A DNA stretch of 64,000 nt from Branchipolynoe longqiensis (Eukaryota > Annelida > Polychaeta > Phyllodocida > Polynoidae), in contig CM059186.1 in the NCBI GenBank assembly GCA_030323885.1, positions 27,017,005-27,081,004 of the forward strand, given 5' to 3'. Both the position numbers and the translations under genes were made by a program. Positions 32,971 to 45,274 of this stretch are shown piece by piece. Each line of letters starts with the position of its first letter. The stretch's first letter is position 1. The notes under the pieces are model-generated. The model searched no databases, was not told where the DNA came from, and was given only the letters and a program-made list of their open reading frames with translations.

Positions 32971-35900
32971 TTTGCGTAAAATAACAAATTGTTAACGAGC
33001 ACCTTTTTGAGGACACATCGACCCCGATAACACCTGGGACTAAGATGGCGACGACTTCGTATCATATACAGCGTCTGTTCATCAATCTTGATCATTGTAT
33101 TCTATAACTGGATAGGGAGTTTAGTATTGGTATAAAAATACACACACACAAACATTGCCCCAGAAAGCCCACGGAAATAGATGTGAAATGTCAATGGGTT
33201 ATTATTCAAATATATATATATGTAAAAGCTGTTAGACTGAGTTAGAGAAAACCCTAATTTTTGTTTGTTATTTGTACTTTCACCTTCCAAGCTTTCAGCC
33301 TCTAGCTATATCAACAGCTGTGTAAAATGAGTGCTAATTAACGATCTCTTTTAATTTAAATAATATACGCTAGTGCAGTTCCGGTTAACGCTAAAACAGT
33401 TAGTGCAATTGCAAAAGCCATTATTTCATTATAAGTGTCCTAGCTACACTATGAGTGTCACATATCAATAATTGATTGATAATAGCAGCTCTTAATCAGC
33501 AGTGCATGCTGGCATTAAACGTAAATAAATAACTAAACAGATGTGGACATAGAAAGATAGGGGGAGAGAGAAAAAGAGAGAGCGAGGTCCATACGTCCAT
33601 TCATTTTAATAAGTTAAAAAAGAAAGGCATTTGATACTTTTAAATAACGTGCGATGAAGCCACTCTAGCCCTAGCACCCCATTGGGCTAGTCTATACCCA
33701 CAAAATACTAGGATACTTTCCCAAATCATGAAATTGGTTCCTACATTTTTGACTAAACATAATTCAATAATTTCCAGTATTACCATACGTCATCATTTTC
33801 CAGGATCAAGAGCCACAATTTTATATTAAACCTATTTAAGTATATAGCTTTAAACAATTATTTAAAGTGTTACTTAATTCGGGCTGATTAAACATGCATA
33901 TATTATGATATATATATGAAAGAACAAACCATCACCCATTTCCATAACCTTCCAAACTTTAAAGAAAAAGCTATATTTTCAAATATGTTCAAATGAGTGG
34001 AAAACTCGTGAATTTACTAAACCTCTCAGTTTTCAATCGTAAGCATTTCCCACTGCTCAATCCAGCAGAGTTAACATGCAACTGGGAAACTATTAGCCTT
34101 CCAAAAAGATTGAAACCAGTGATACCAAACCAGTATATAACTACAGTGATAGAAATAAGCAACATTTTTCACTTGTCCATAGGACAAGTCTGGTGTGATT
34201 TTTGCTTGTCCGCCTGAATTTTCACTTTTCCACAGTACTTATCTGAATTACGGAATGATTCCATTATTTATATTCGAATAAGTCCTTATGTGTTATACAG
34301 ACCTGCCTACACTGAAATTCCTATTTTGGGTACTCCAATGAAAAATATTGTGTGCATTCCAACAAAATTGTGTACATTCCAAAAGTACATTCAATTTTGT
34401 TTGTACGGTCCAATTCTTTTTCTCACTTGTCCAACGGAAAAAGCTCAGGCCATATTCTGCTTGTCCGTACCTAATCTCACTTTGTTCAGACAAGCTCTTA
34501 TTTCGAACACTGAACTATATTAAACATAAATAAAAGGTCATTGCCGTGTGCCCCACAGTCCAGCTTAAAAGACCGCTACAAACATGAAATCATCGCTGCC
34601 GAGTGCTTGTTATATAAGATTCCACAGGGTTCATGTCATCCTAAAGTACCTCCTGATAATGATCTGTACGTAAGCAAGATGTCCTAGTCCCACCATTGAT
34701 CACTGAGGTCATGGTGGCGCCAATTACTGGGAAGACTAGATACCAAGTGCTAAACAAATATTTGCCACCTCATGGGCATGCGAGTCTGAAAATGCACTAA
34801 AAATGCACTATCAGTTCACATTCTCAGCGATGTAGATATTCACAGTTTATGATGCTACCGTATCGGTTGAAGCAAACTCAGTTAAACAAAACACTTATTT
34901 GTGTTTGCAATGAATACTACGTTGATCTATTTCCACCCTTTAAAAAAACCCTGTACACCCCTCCCCAAAATAAAACCCACCAATAGTAGAAGTTGTGAAA
35001 AATAGTGGATTCAATGTGGGCATCCAGCAGGGAAACAAAATCACTCGAAAATATCCATTTTCCTAGAATACTAATGGTTTGCAATAATTTTTGTAGGGGT
35101 CTGTATGCAAGGAGCAGTGAAATGAGGGAGAACCAACTGTCCATGATTTAAATTTCTCTTGCTCAATCAACGCAATACATTAATATTTTTTAAATGGGTG
35201 AATTTTGTTACTCCATCGATATACTCCACCCTCTTTCCTTGTCTAAATTAGAGACTTTCAAATCCGTGTGTACGGTTCCTCACACCTCGCTCCATAGGAA
35301 AAAGTTGACAATAAACATTTTTTTTCCCCATGTTTTATGTATCAACAGTACAAATGTTGAATGGTAATTCAAATGTTTAAGATCAACATTCTGGTAGGTC
35401 ATTTTCAAGGAAAAAAGATGTGACAGATCAGCTGAGAAAATTCCTCACAGGTCACCAAACTTTGAGAGCTTGTCCCCGCTAATTGGTAAATGTCACCCAT
35501 ATAAAATTAATATAATATGGTTGGTAAACATGTTATCTGTGTGGGTGCCAGGCGATTTTTTGTATGTGGTGCGATTTGAGAGTTATAGCACTTTTTCTGA
35601 CACTCTCCCCTGCCTTGTGCCAATTGGCATTCACGCCTCGGCGTAGCTGAGATGAGATATCAGGTCAAAAGTCCTGACCATATAAACCAATGTAGTTACT
35701 GTGAGGTAAATAGCCCATTTTTGGGGTACATTATACACCCTAACTTTACTTCTACTTGACATATTAGGTCCATCCATATTTCAAATTATAGGTCTTAAAG
35801 TGCTTTATCAGAATACATTTGGGCCCGGCAAAAGACACCAACTTCACAGTATAATAATGAGTATTTAGATTCTTTGCATATACTGTACTACTACTTACTA

Positions 35901-36600
35901 GACTAGTACTAGCCTAACTAGGCTTCATACCCGTTGGTTGCACTATTAAACACAATGTCAATGATGCACATATTTAAAAAAAAATAACTAACAATTTAAA
36001 AAAAACAGCTGTAGGTGTAAAGCTTGGCACCAGCTAGAGAAGGAGTATTCACCACGTCTATTCTATTATATGGGACCTGTCCCACTGACACTGGTGGCGA
36101 AGCCAACAAACGAGACCAAGCTAGGGTCACGCCAACTTGTCTCGGCCGAGTTTAGAAGCTGCTTGTGAAGCATTAACACTTTTAAATTGTAATAAAACTA
36201 GTATACTCACTAAATGCGTGTTCCATGTATCACAAAGTATCACCATTGGACGAAAGTTGAGAATGTATTACGGATAAAATGGGCTAAATACTTGGGATTC
36301 CATGCCCTAAGTTGAGTGTTCCACTTGGTCGGCCATGCCGCCTCGATCTCGTTTGACCTCAATACTCTCAAAGACCACCTAATGAGCTTCAGCAATGACT
36401 AAATAAACGAATGCAGTTTAGTAAAATCATGATGAAGTATTACAAGTTGAACAAGCACAAGCTAGAATATATACTTTAATTAGTATGTTATTTGGGGTAT
36501 TTAAATAGTGTGTTCTCTTGTAGATTTGAGACTATTTCTCACGTGGAGCAGTGTTGACAGATGAGCGGTCTGATGTTCTACCAAACGAAATGAATGTTTG
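32971..36600. other. long stretch without recognisable genes
   Basis: AT-rich, few repeats. 35484-35600 is a relic of the element at 8575-9063. CTTGTCC words recur at 34160-34500 in both orientations. No exon or element boundary is clear. Confidence 0.5.
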
Positions 36601-36652
36601 AATCACTTTGTCTGCTGTATCATTATTGGTGTCCGTGTTCTTCATATTAACT

Positions 36653-36924
36653 ATGAAAAATCTATCAGAATCGGAATTTCGGGAGCTGTTATGCCTCTTG
36701 GATTTACCGTACGAACACAATGAACATGACGCATGTGTCACTGTTTCTGAGCAGTCAACGTCGATCTCACCGCCGACGTCGCGGGCGGTGATCGGGACGT
36801 CGGCCGTGATACCAAGTGTGCAAAAACATAGTCGCAAGCATGGACATTCGCAGACAAGACTTAGTGTTGGACAGTTAGTGGTAATTGAATTAAAGATCAT
36901 TATCGAAAAAGTTATGATCTGCAA
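36653..36924 (+). CDS. candidate coding exon, gene unknown
   Basis: ATG at 36653 opens MKNLSESEFRELLCLLDLPY, then ISPPTSRAVIGTSAVIPSVQ, and the frame reaches a consensus-like donor CTGCAA|GTAAGT at 36924 after 90 codons. The predicted helix-forming start and a CpG-rich middle differ from the AT-rich surroundings. I recognise no family, and no following exon is identified. Confidence 0.22.
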
Positions 36925-36982
36925 GTAAGTTGTTATTATATAGTAGAACACCTGTTGTCTTATTTAAGTACTACTACTAGGC

Positions 36983-37048
36983 TAGATACAAGATTCACCC
37001 CGTACTGCTGCAGTACTGCCAGTAGGTACCGGGTGAATCTTTTATCTA
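36983..37048. mobile_element. Mutator-like hairpin MITE, short form (M2)
   Basis: 66 bp consisting of two TIRs (TAGATACAAGATTCACCCCG and its inverse partner GGGTGAATCTTTTATCTA) with almost no spacer. The flanks CTACTAGGC and CTACTACTA share 6 of 9 bases. Confidence 0.65.
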
Positions 37049-37141
37049 CTACTACTAGTACTAGGCCTAAGGCTAGCCTAAGCAAAATAACTGTACACCG
37101 ACTTGCGACTACACTATTTTGGGTTTCATTTGTGACATTTA

Positions 37142-37659
37142 TACCCAAGTCACACGAGGCCTGCGTTCGCTTCCGATCGATTCACGACGTCAAAACTTCC
37201 TCCTTGTGCCCTCCTTACGCCCTCATTGAGTGCTGTCGCTGTGAAGACGCCAACCTCCCGGAGTCCATTTCAGAAATTTTGGACGCAAGGAGGTTGCTGC
37301 TGCTTCACGTGCAACCTCCTTACGTCCTGTTCCGGCGGCGCCATTAAACAGTGGTTGGCGACCTGGCGCCGCCAGGTCGCCAACCTATGGGTTGGGGAGT
37401 TGGCGCCGACCTAGCAGCGCCAAAATATGCAATGCCGTGCTCACCGGGTGGTAGGCAGTATGGCGCTGCCCTGGTGCCGCCCCGGCCCTGATACGACGCT
37501 CCCCGGCACTGATGCGGCGACAGCCCGGTGATGCACTGGGGCTGCCCTGGCGCCGACCACGTATTTGAATCAATGTATCGAATGGGATGCTGGGAGGTTG
37601 GCGTCATTTTGGGCGTAAGGAGGTTGGAGGCGAATGCTGGGTCTCGTGTGACTGGGGTA
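37142..37659. mobile_element. family C TIR element (C3)
   Basis: TACCCAAGTCACACGAGGCC to CTCGTGTGACTGGGGTA, with exact TTA duplications (37139-37141, 37660-37662). Inverse orientation to C1 and C2, and longer because of a GGCGCCGCC-rich middle. Confidence 0.8.
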
Positions 37660-37943
37660 TTACATACTTTATCAAGTTTATGTCCAAGTGCCTACTTTAT
37701 GGATTTTTTGCCCCCAAAGGCCAAACAACTAGAATGCATCACATTCTTTTATCACCAAAAGGCTGCAAAATGCTGTATAATAGCTTTATTAGAACCCTAG
37801 ATAAGATGTTTTAACGGTTCAGAAATCAGACCCTCTTGCCTATAGTAAGTAGCATTACAAAGTATTATAAAATTGTGACGACGAAAAACAGTGTGACTTT
37901 AGAGCGACTGGCAAGTGGCGGCGGCGGATTTCCATGTGTCTAA

Positions 37944-38580
37944 TGGCCCTGTCACACTATGACGTAACGCGCCAGCATAGGGACAACGTGAAAATAAATT
38001 TAACACGTCAAATTTCTCGGCGTAATATGCAAATACGGGCCGAAGTTGGACGTCAATGCCGTGTAGTTGACATGAGCGTAATGTCGGTAAAGCGTAGTGA
38101 TAACGTGGTTCAATGAGAGAGGACAAAGGAATTATGCTCATGGTACATTATATACGTTATTCGATCGCCAGAACTATGTGTCATATGTTACATACGTCAC
38201 GACACGGTGGAGAAACACTAAACGTACGTTAGGCATACATTATCCATACATTGTCATTACGCGGACTGTACGTTCCCACTGCCTTTGAAGTAGGTCAACA
38301 TAGTGCAATGTCGTGAGCAGCGTTTGACTAGCGTATGTCTAACATACATCAACGTACGCCTAATGCATACATAACGTATGGCGAATGTAAAATCCTCATG
38401 TTGTCCAATGTTGTCGTACGTTGAAAGTTTTGGACATGTCCAAAACCTCGACGCGTGCTGGCATAACTCGACGTAATTCGACGTCTGCCTAACATAAGCA
38501 TGACGTAACCCGCCGTACCTCAATGTAATGACGAAACGTCGGCATACGTTGGCTTGTTACGTCATTGTGTGACAGGGGTA
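37944..38580. mobile_element. family B TIR element (B2)
   Basis: TGGCCCTGTCACACTATGAC to TACGTCATTGTGTGACAGGG then GTA, with exact TAA duplications (37941-37943, 38581-38583). The interior shares ACGTTATTCGATCGCCAGAA with B1. Confidence 0.82.
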
Positions 38581-38670
38581 TAAGCAGGGTGACACAAACT
38601 TGCGGAACGTGAAAACACAAGTGCGGAAATTCAGATCGCTCTGAAACTTCACATATTAATAGTTAAGACA

Positions 38671-39028
38671 TTAAAGTTGCATAGTCCAATGGTTTTGAAT
38701 TTCTGTATTTTTTCTGAGATAAATATATTAGATTGATCACTAGTATCTACTTTACATTAGTTCAAAGTTACTTTTATTTTAAATAGTAAACTTTTGAGAT
38801 ATTTTGAGTGCAAACATGTAAAATTAGTTTTGGCATGCTTGCCAAAACTCTGACACCATAGACTTCTGCAGTAACAGGTTCTGTTAAATTGACTCAGTAT
38901 TGCCTTCTATGCAGAAACAAATGCTTAATAAGTGCATCAGTATCTAAGTTAGATATGTAAAATCAATTCTAGATAATTGGATTGGTTTTGAAAATTTGAT
39001 ATTTCATCGCACTATGCAGATTTAAATA
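38671..39028 (+). mobile_element. family A MITE (A4)
   Basis: Complete, with TTAAAGTTGCATAGTCCAAT at the left and CATCGCACTATGCAGATTTAA at the right. TTAA stands at both edges. Confidence 0.8.
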
Positions 39029-39383
39029 ACCAGTCTCCCCAGAAGCGAAAAAAGGTCTGCTAAATAGCAAGAGTGTCATAATGTAGGGAAAGTTACCTTC
39101 AACTTCGGGAACTGGTTATCTGTCAATTCCTGTTGGATTTTGATCAGACAAAAAAAAACTAGAATCTGTCAAAGTTAGTGTGCTTCAAAATGGTAACATT
39201 CATACCCTATTTTGAGCAGAGCTAATTTCTTAAATCCGGATTTGGGCGAATGATGAAAAACGAAGTGCTGAAAAGTGCTGATGTCACAGCACAAGTTTAG
39301 CGAGACCGGAAAGCGCGGAAGATGTCCAAGTGTCTATATAAAGTAACATTGATATTCATAATCATGAAGAATTATAATATTAG

Positions 39384-39583
39384 GGCTTTACGTTCTAGCA
39401 ACATCTACGGTCGGTCTAGATAAAAGAGTCACCTCTGACCCGACTCCTGCTACTGTAGCACGGTGAATCTTTTATCTACGGTCGGTCATACTAGGACGGG
39501 TACTGTCTCGCGACAGTGCTCAATCATTACTGCTTGATAGTGTTGCCTGACAGGGATACATTATTATGACACCAGTAGTGTTG
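39384..39583 (-). mobile_element. tRNA-derived SINE, 3' part, interrupted by hairpin M3
   Basis: CGTTCTAGCAACATCTACGG, then element M3, then GGTCATACTAGGACGGGTAC and the body up to GACACCAGTAG. Confidence 0.7.
39417..39478. mobile_element. Mutator-like hairpin MITE, short form (M3)
   Basis: 62 bp, TAGATAAAAGAGTCACC... to ...GGTGAATCTTTTATCTA, flanked by exact 9-bp duplications CGGTCGGTC (39408-39416, 39479-39487). It interrupts a SINE within its ATCTAAGGTCATATCAGG motif. Confidence 0.8.
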
Positions 39584-39872
39584 GTAGAGCGCAGGCGTCG
39601 TGTGCGGAAGGTCGGGAGTTCGGTTCCTGGTCGAGTCAAACCAATGACTTATAAAACTGATACTTGTCAGTTCCTAGCCTGGCACTTCACATTAATAGGA
39701 TAGGGCAAGGACTGGATAGCTCAGTGTCAGGATAATGTGACTGAGTGGGATATTGGGTTATGGTGCCAGTGGCCTGATTTCCCAGTGGGGCAGCACTATA
39801 AAGTCACCATGAGCGAGCACTGTCACAATATGATCTCAGATGTTGCCAGGACGTAAAACTCCAACAACCAAC
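39584..39872 (+). mobile_element. tRNA-derived SINE
   Basis: Starts within the head at TGGTAGAGCGCAGGCGTCGT and keeps the B box GAGTTCGGTTCC. It runs through the body to GATGTTGCCAGGACGTAAAA. It faces the previous copy. Confidence 0.72.
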
Positions 39873-40130
39873 TAATCTGCATAGCCTGGTGGCGCCATCT
39901 TGGTGCATCTTCCTCGCATGGCACTCGCCTCACGCCTGTACACTTACTAACAAATTATGAAACAATATATATATGTTTGTGGGTCTCCGCAAACCCTTCC
40001 ATGAAACAATTCATGACTGCTTCACACAATTAACAGTGTAATAACGTTCAGTCCTCTGCTTCTTGTCACCACTGGTTTTATGCCACAATGCACCATTGCG
40101 TCCATGTGTTTCGAGTTCCGTGGTACCTTA

Positions 40131-40757
40131 TACCCCTGTCACACTACGACGTAACGAGCAAACGTAAGGCTGACGTGATCACGTTTCGTCATTACATTGA
40201 CGTACGTTGGGTTACGTTATTATGACGTTAGACTGACGTCGAGCTACGTCACGTTACGTCGTGTGATGTCGGCGCGCCTCAAAGTTTTGAACCTGTTCAA
40301 AACTTTCGACGTAACTCGAACGTAAGGGTTTACGTTCGCCATACGTTCTGTACACGTTCGGCAAACGTCAATGACGTTAAACTGACATTAGTCAAACGCT
40401 GCTCACTACGTTCCACTACGTTGACCCACATTAAACCCGGTGGAAACCCTCCACGCGGTGTAATGGGAACGTCAGGAGAACGTACGTTCAACGTTTCGCC
40501 ACCGTGTCATGACGTATGTAACATCACGTAACGTAGTTCTGACGATGGAATAACATTCATAACGTTCTGTGAATGTAATGAAGTTGTCCTCTCTTGTTGA
40601 ATGACGGTATCACTACGCTTTACCGACGTTACACTCTCGTCAACTACGCTGCATCCACATTCAACTTGTGCCCATATTTGCATACTACGCCGAGAAGTTC
40701 AACGTTCTTCACGTTCTCCCTACGCCGACGTCGTTACGTCGTAGTGTGACAGGGCCT
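40131..40757. mobile_element. family B TIR element (B3)
   Basis: TACCCCTGTCACACTACGAC to GTCGTAGTGTGACAGGGCCT, with exact TTA duplications (40128-40130, 40758-40760). Inverse orientation relative to B2. Confidence 0.82.
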
Positions 40758-40770
40758 TTAGGAAGGACGG

Positions 40771-40835
40771 TAGATACAATTCACCACTACGCAGAGTACT
40801 CATACTACTGTAGTACGGGGTGAATCTTTTATCTA
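40771..40835. mobile_element. Mutator-like hairpin MITE, short form (M4)
   Basis: 65 bp, TAGATACAATTCACC... to ...GGGGTGAATCTTTTATCTA, with flanks GAAGGACGG and GAAGGACGA (8 of 9 identical). It lies 13 bp past the end of a family B element. Confidence 0.75.
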
Positions 40836-41004
40836 GAAGGACGAAGGCTGTGACCCAGCAACCCCCAACTTCCGCCCTGTGAGCTGAAGCTGCGACTCGA
40901 CATGCTGGGCCGCAGGTTGTCCTTCCTCTTGGACCAGCAGACCTCAAAATAGCCGTATCATATTTCGTTAACTGTAGTGCTAAGACTGCAGTAGAGAATG
41001 CATG

Positions 41005-41292
41005 GAATTATCCAAACCAGGACATTTATCTAGACCTGATCCTACATACATATTCAACTTAGATATTAGTTCACAGAGGGAAAAATACTAAGTCAACTTA
41101 ACTGAACATCTCACTTTTAAACAAAGCATGTGTTGTCCAACATTTTGAGGTGCATTTTAAAATTCATTTAGCATATTTTCATTTCAATTTTCTCCAGAGT
41201 TAACTATGTATAATAAATGTTACTTCAAATTAAAGTACGGTAGATTATATCGATCATGAAACTATAACAGAAACTCAAAACCATCGGGTTAT
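41005..41292 (-). mobile_element. family A MITE, degraded (A5)
   Basis: The reverse-strand body is recognisable from TTATCTAGACCTGATCCTAC to AGAAACTCAAAACCATCGG; the ends are lost. Confidence 0.5.
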
Positions 41293-41466
41293 CCTGATAC
41301 TGTCCTGACCAGTCCTTGTTCTATCTTAGTAATTCTGAGCGTTAGGGTAGGTAGCGACAACTACCAATTTGATATAAGTCATTGGTTTGACTCAGCTGGG
41401 ATTCGAACTCCCGACCTTCCGCACGGGAAGCCTGCGCTCTACCGATTCGGCCACAGCGTCCGGTCA
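41286..41466 (-). mobile_element. tRNA-derived SINE, 5' half
   Basis: Body from CCTGACCAGTCCTTG to the head complement GGGATTCGAACTCCCGACCT and GATTCGGCCACAGCGTCCGG. Confidence 0.72.
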
Positions 41467-42117
41467 CCACCGGAAGATGAGGTTATGTGCGTGTATGGGG
41501 GAAGGGGGGGGGGAGGGAGGTGGGAATCCTACTTCAATATTTGTTGTTGTTTTCTACTTAGACAATGAAAATAGACTTCTAAGTGGGTCTACGAATTAAG
41601 GGTATACTGTCTATGCACTCTTTAGATTAGTTACATCTCAGATTGCCAGTTTTTATCCTCTTAGTTTCATCGTCTATGTACTAACCCTAATTTGGTGTAA
41701 TTGAAACATACCAGAGGCAATGTGCGGCATGTGGAAAATTAGCATAGCTTAAATGCCTATGACTGGAGGTGTGTGTGTGTGTTGGAGGGGTCCTCAGGGG
41801 ATAAATGAATGGTCTGTGACCCTGACCTGTAGGTTAGGCTGTCACGGGACTAATAATAAGTAATATAGTAATAACTACAGAGGTGTAGATTAAACATATT
41901 TCTACACACTGCCTTCGTTTCGTCTTCACACTCACAATCAATACACTGACCATGACGATTTTAACTGATCCATATTTTACCATATAACCAGTCCTACATA
42001 ATGAGATGTAAATTATATATATATATAAATATATTATACTCGCATATGACATATAATCCAGCGTATATATCATGCGGTGATCGTATCAAATTATCAATTT
42101 AATGTATATAATTTGAG
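41467..42117. other. no gene seen
   Basis: G run at 41498-41510 and GT run at 41769-41780; otherwise unremarkable. Confidence 0.5.
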
Positions 42118-42690
42118 GGTCGTTCTCTGAAACTGGGTACCACATATTTGGATTCCATATTATGTTGGACATAAATCTTCTTTTTGTAATAGCAAGTCAA
42201 ATAATTATTGTTGACTTTTGTTATTAAGTATGTTAGTAATACTATGTCTATCCCACAAAACGCATCAAAAGTATGTTTATATGATTTTGTGCTATAGTGA
42301 AAATGAAATCTTACACATTTACACTCAAATTAACACAAACATTTTTCAAATTTGTTTCAACTTTTTTCTTGTAAGACATCATTTTGTTTGCTTCACTGTA
42401 ATCAAAGACATCTACTTTGAATGAATTGTGTACGGTGAAAAATTATGTTATGGATGTGTTTAATGTCCATGGTACATAGGACATATTTTCTTATTGTTAT
42501 TCTTTATAAGATCAAAATCAAAAAGTGAAATAGCTTTTTATCAACTCTGACACATACACAGCATGTAAAGCTTCATATGAATATGGATTCTGATATTATT
42601 TGGAATGTTTTTTTTGTTATTATTTGTGATACTTTCAATTTTCGCTTCCATGTAACAAAAATGTTACGGTACCCTGCTTCAGAGAACGAA
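42118..42690. mobile_element. family F TIR element (F2)
   Basis: GGTCGTTCTCTGAAACTGGG to GGTACCCTGCTTCAGAGAACG, the best-preserved ends of the family. Embedded between TA-rich runs. Confidence 0.75.
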
Positions 42691-43047
42691 TATATATATT
42701 TAGCATTCTTTGATTAAGGAAGGGACATTATTTCAATCGCGCACAATCGGTCATCCTGAATCCACTGCTCCTTGCTCTATATAATTAATGCAGAGTGTCA
42801 TGCTAGGTAGCGAAAAGTATGCATTTTTCAAATTATTGGTTTTACTTGGACGCGGTTAGAATGTTCATACTTTATAGGAAGCACTGTATTTACGCAATGC
42901 AAAATGCTGTACATGTTTGTACATATTTGTACTAAGTGAGAGTCATCGTGGGCGGGTAGATTTCAAATGGGGCACAGTCTTCGGGTGTCAACCCAATTGA
43001 AATCACTCCACCCACCCACTTTGATAAATTACATACGGCTAGATGCA

Positions 43048-43371
43048 TATAGTAGGTTGATAATTCTCATCCACTTAACTTACTTTAGTTTGAATTTATT
43101 TATTGTTTTCAAATTTAATCAAAATAAATTTATCTGAAGTCAAAACATACCAAATTAATGTTTGTGTGCACGTCAAAACGCTGGACCCCATAGGCTGCAG
43201 TAGTAACAAGTTATATTAAATTGACATAGTACCCGCTTCTATGCAGAAACAAATGCTTAATATAATAATAAGTGAATCAATGTCTACTAAGTTGGTTATG
43301 CAGGAGCGGATTTTGGAAAGTGCTTTGGTTTTGACAAGTATATGCTTTCAGCGGACAGTGCTGTTTTAAAC
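43048..43371 (+). mobile_element. family A MITE, diverged (A6)
   Basis: Lacks the left TIR. It keeps the ACTTTAGTTTGAA core, GTAACAAGTTATATTAAATTG and the right portion ending CGGACAGTGCTGTTTTAAA. A second right-half fragment follows at about 43440-43595 (GATGCTTTCATCGGATTATG). Confidence 0.5.
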
Positions 43372-43733
43372 ACCACTGTCCTGGTCTGTGATCACCAACC
43401 CTACTGGGAAATAGAGGTGGGTGTGGGCGGGTGCTTTGGAAATGTATCGCGACTTGTACAAATTTAGACGTTCAGCAGTAAATTACATTTACTTAGTATT
43501 CCTTTTCCTGCAGCAACAATTAGTGCACCAGTGTCTAGGTTACGCGATTTAGTTTTGATCATTGATGCTTTCATCGGATTATGTAGTTTAAAATAAATGC
43601 TCACTGCGATAAACACCACTTTACTGGAATAATATATAAGTATAATTTGTGTTGCGACCCCCATCACAAAAAGTAAACATCGGCTATTGGTGGGTCATGA
43701 ATAGTGTATAGTAATACTATAGCATGCTGTTTA

Positions 43734-44068
43734 AGGCCGGTTCCCACCTCCCGTATAAAACCTAAAACTGAGTTTTAAGTCGCGAATCGGAAGGCTCTGG
43801 TGTGAGAGGGGGGTCACACACCTAAAGACTGAAAACGACTAAAACTCAAACTTTGTCGCGAAATGGGAGGTGTGTGCCGGGTTTGATAAGATTCGAAAAA
43901 TGAATCGGGAAGTTTTAGTCGGGAAACAGGATGGGTCGGGTTGTAACGGGAGGGGGGTCACGCACCTAAAGACTAAAACTTAGTCGGGAAACGGGTCGGG
44001 TTGTGACGGGTCCCATCGGACAGTCAGTTTTAGCGCGTGAATCATATACGGGAGGTGTGTACCAGGCT
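43734..44068. mobile_element. family E TIR element
   Basis: AGGCCGGTTCCCACCTCCCG to CGGGAGGTGTGTACCAGGCT, with exact TTA duplications (43731-43733, 44069-44071). The interior repeats CTAAAACTTAGTCGGGAAAC-like words. Confidence 0.78.
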
Positions 44069-44071
44069 TTA

Positions 44072-44869
44072 AGTATAGTATTGTAGATGCGCATGTTGCA
44101 ATGGACATACCTTTCACCCACATGCTCTGGAAAATGATTGGAAATGTGAGAATTGACACTGAAATGTACGTCCCCCTTCCCCCCCCCTAATACCCACACT
44201 ATCATTATAATTTATATGATGCATCTCCCCCTTTTCAAGCCAGAAAATAATCAACATTATATAGTACTAACTGGGGAGGACGAAATGGCAGGCGGCTTTA
44301 GATAACTTACTCGCTGATGCTCCTGTGTAGATTCATGCTTACTCGATGACATTGCCATTCACGAAACAGATATGAATCTATCTTTTGTTGTCATTGGTAC
44401 TCCTCGAACCCACTAATTGATGCGCAGTTACTCCTTATTCGTGCGGATTCCTAATGCCTATAGCATCCCCTCCACAGTCCGTCTTACACCTCGTTGTCCC
44501 GTACCACATCTGGTGAGAACGCCGTGACCATCTGGCAGTTTCCAAGGTGACAGGACGCCGCTGACCGTCAAGGTCAAGTGCCATCGTTTATGTGCTGCAG
44601 AAGGTCGTGTATGATGGGTTGGTTGTGTCGTGGAGTTATGTGATGATGCTGATCAACCTGGTGCGATCTACTCGCGACTGGTGTGTTTTATGGCCATCAT
44701 ACCTGACATGGCGACATGTCCCAGCTGTGGCTAGCTTAGGCCTACTCTGTGTTGGTGTCATGTGAAGCTCTCAGTCAATATTGTCAGTGCCATCCAACAA
44801 TAAAGATGCGCACATGTATACTCTATTCCAGGGGTGTTTCAACATTTTCAGTCACTGTCGTAGATTTTG
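44072..44869. other. no gene seen
   Basis: Moderate GC with AATAAA at 44800; no recognisable frame. Confidence 0.45.
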
Positions 44870-45215
44870 ATTTTGTTTGTTGTTTTATGTCCTAGCAACA
44901 TCTAAGGTCATATCAACACAGATACCGACTTGTGACAGTGTGCACTCATGGAGACTTTATAGTGCTGCCCCACTGGGAGACCAGGCCACCAGCACCATGA
45001 CCTGATATCCCACCCAGTCACATTATCCTGACACTGAGCCAACCAGTCCTTGTCCGCTCCTAATAATGCCAAGCACCTGGCTAGGAAGCGACAAGTTATA
45101 ATTTTTAAGTCATTGGTTTGACTCGACCAGGGTTCGAACCCACAAACCCATGGGTTCGGATCCCCCAATCTCCCAAAACAGTAGACGGACGCTCAACTCA
45201 TTCGGCTATCCCGTC
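44870..45215 (-). mobile_element. tRNA-derived SINE, full length
   Basis: TGTTTTATGTCCTAGCAACA to GGGTTCGAACCCAC, a small duplication, and CATTCGGCTATCCCGTC. Confidence 0.75.
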
Positions 45216-45274
45216 TCGTCCAGTTGTACATCAACGTACATCAATGTATATCAGCATGAGGTTAGGTTAAAAGT

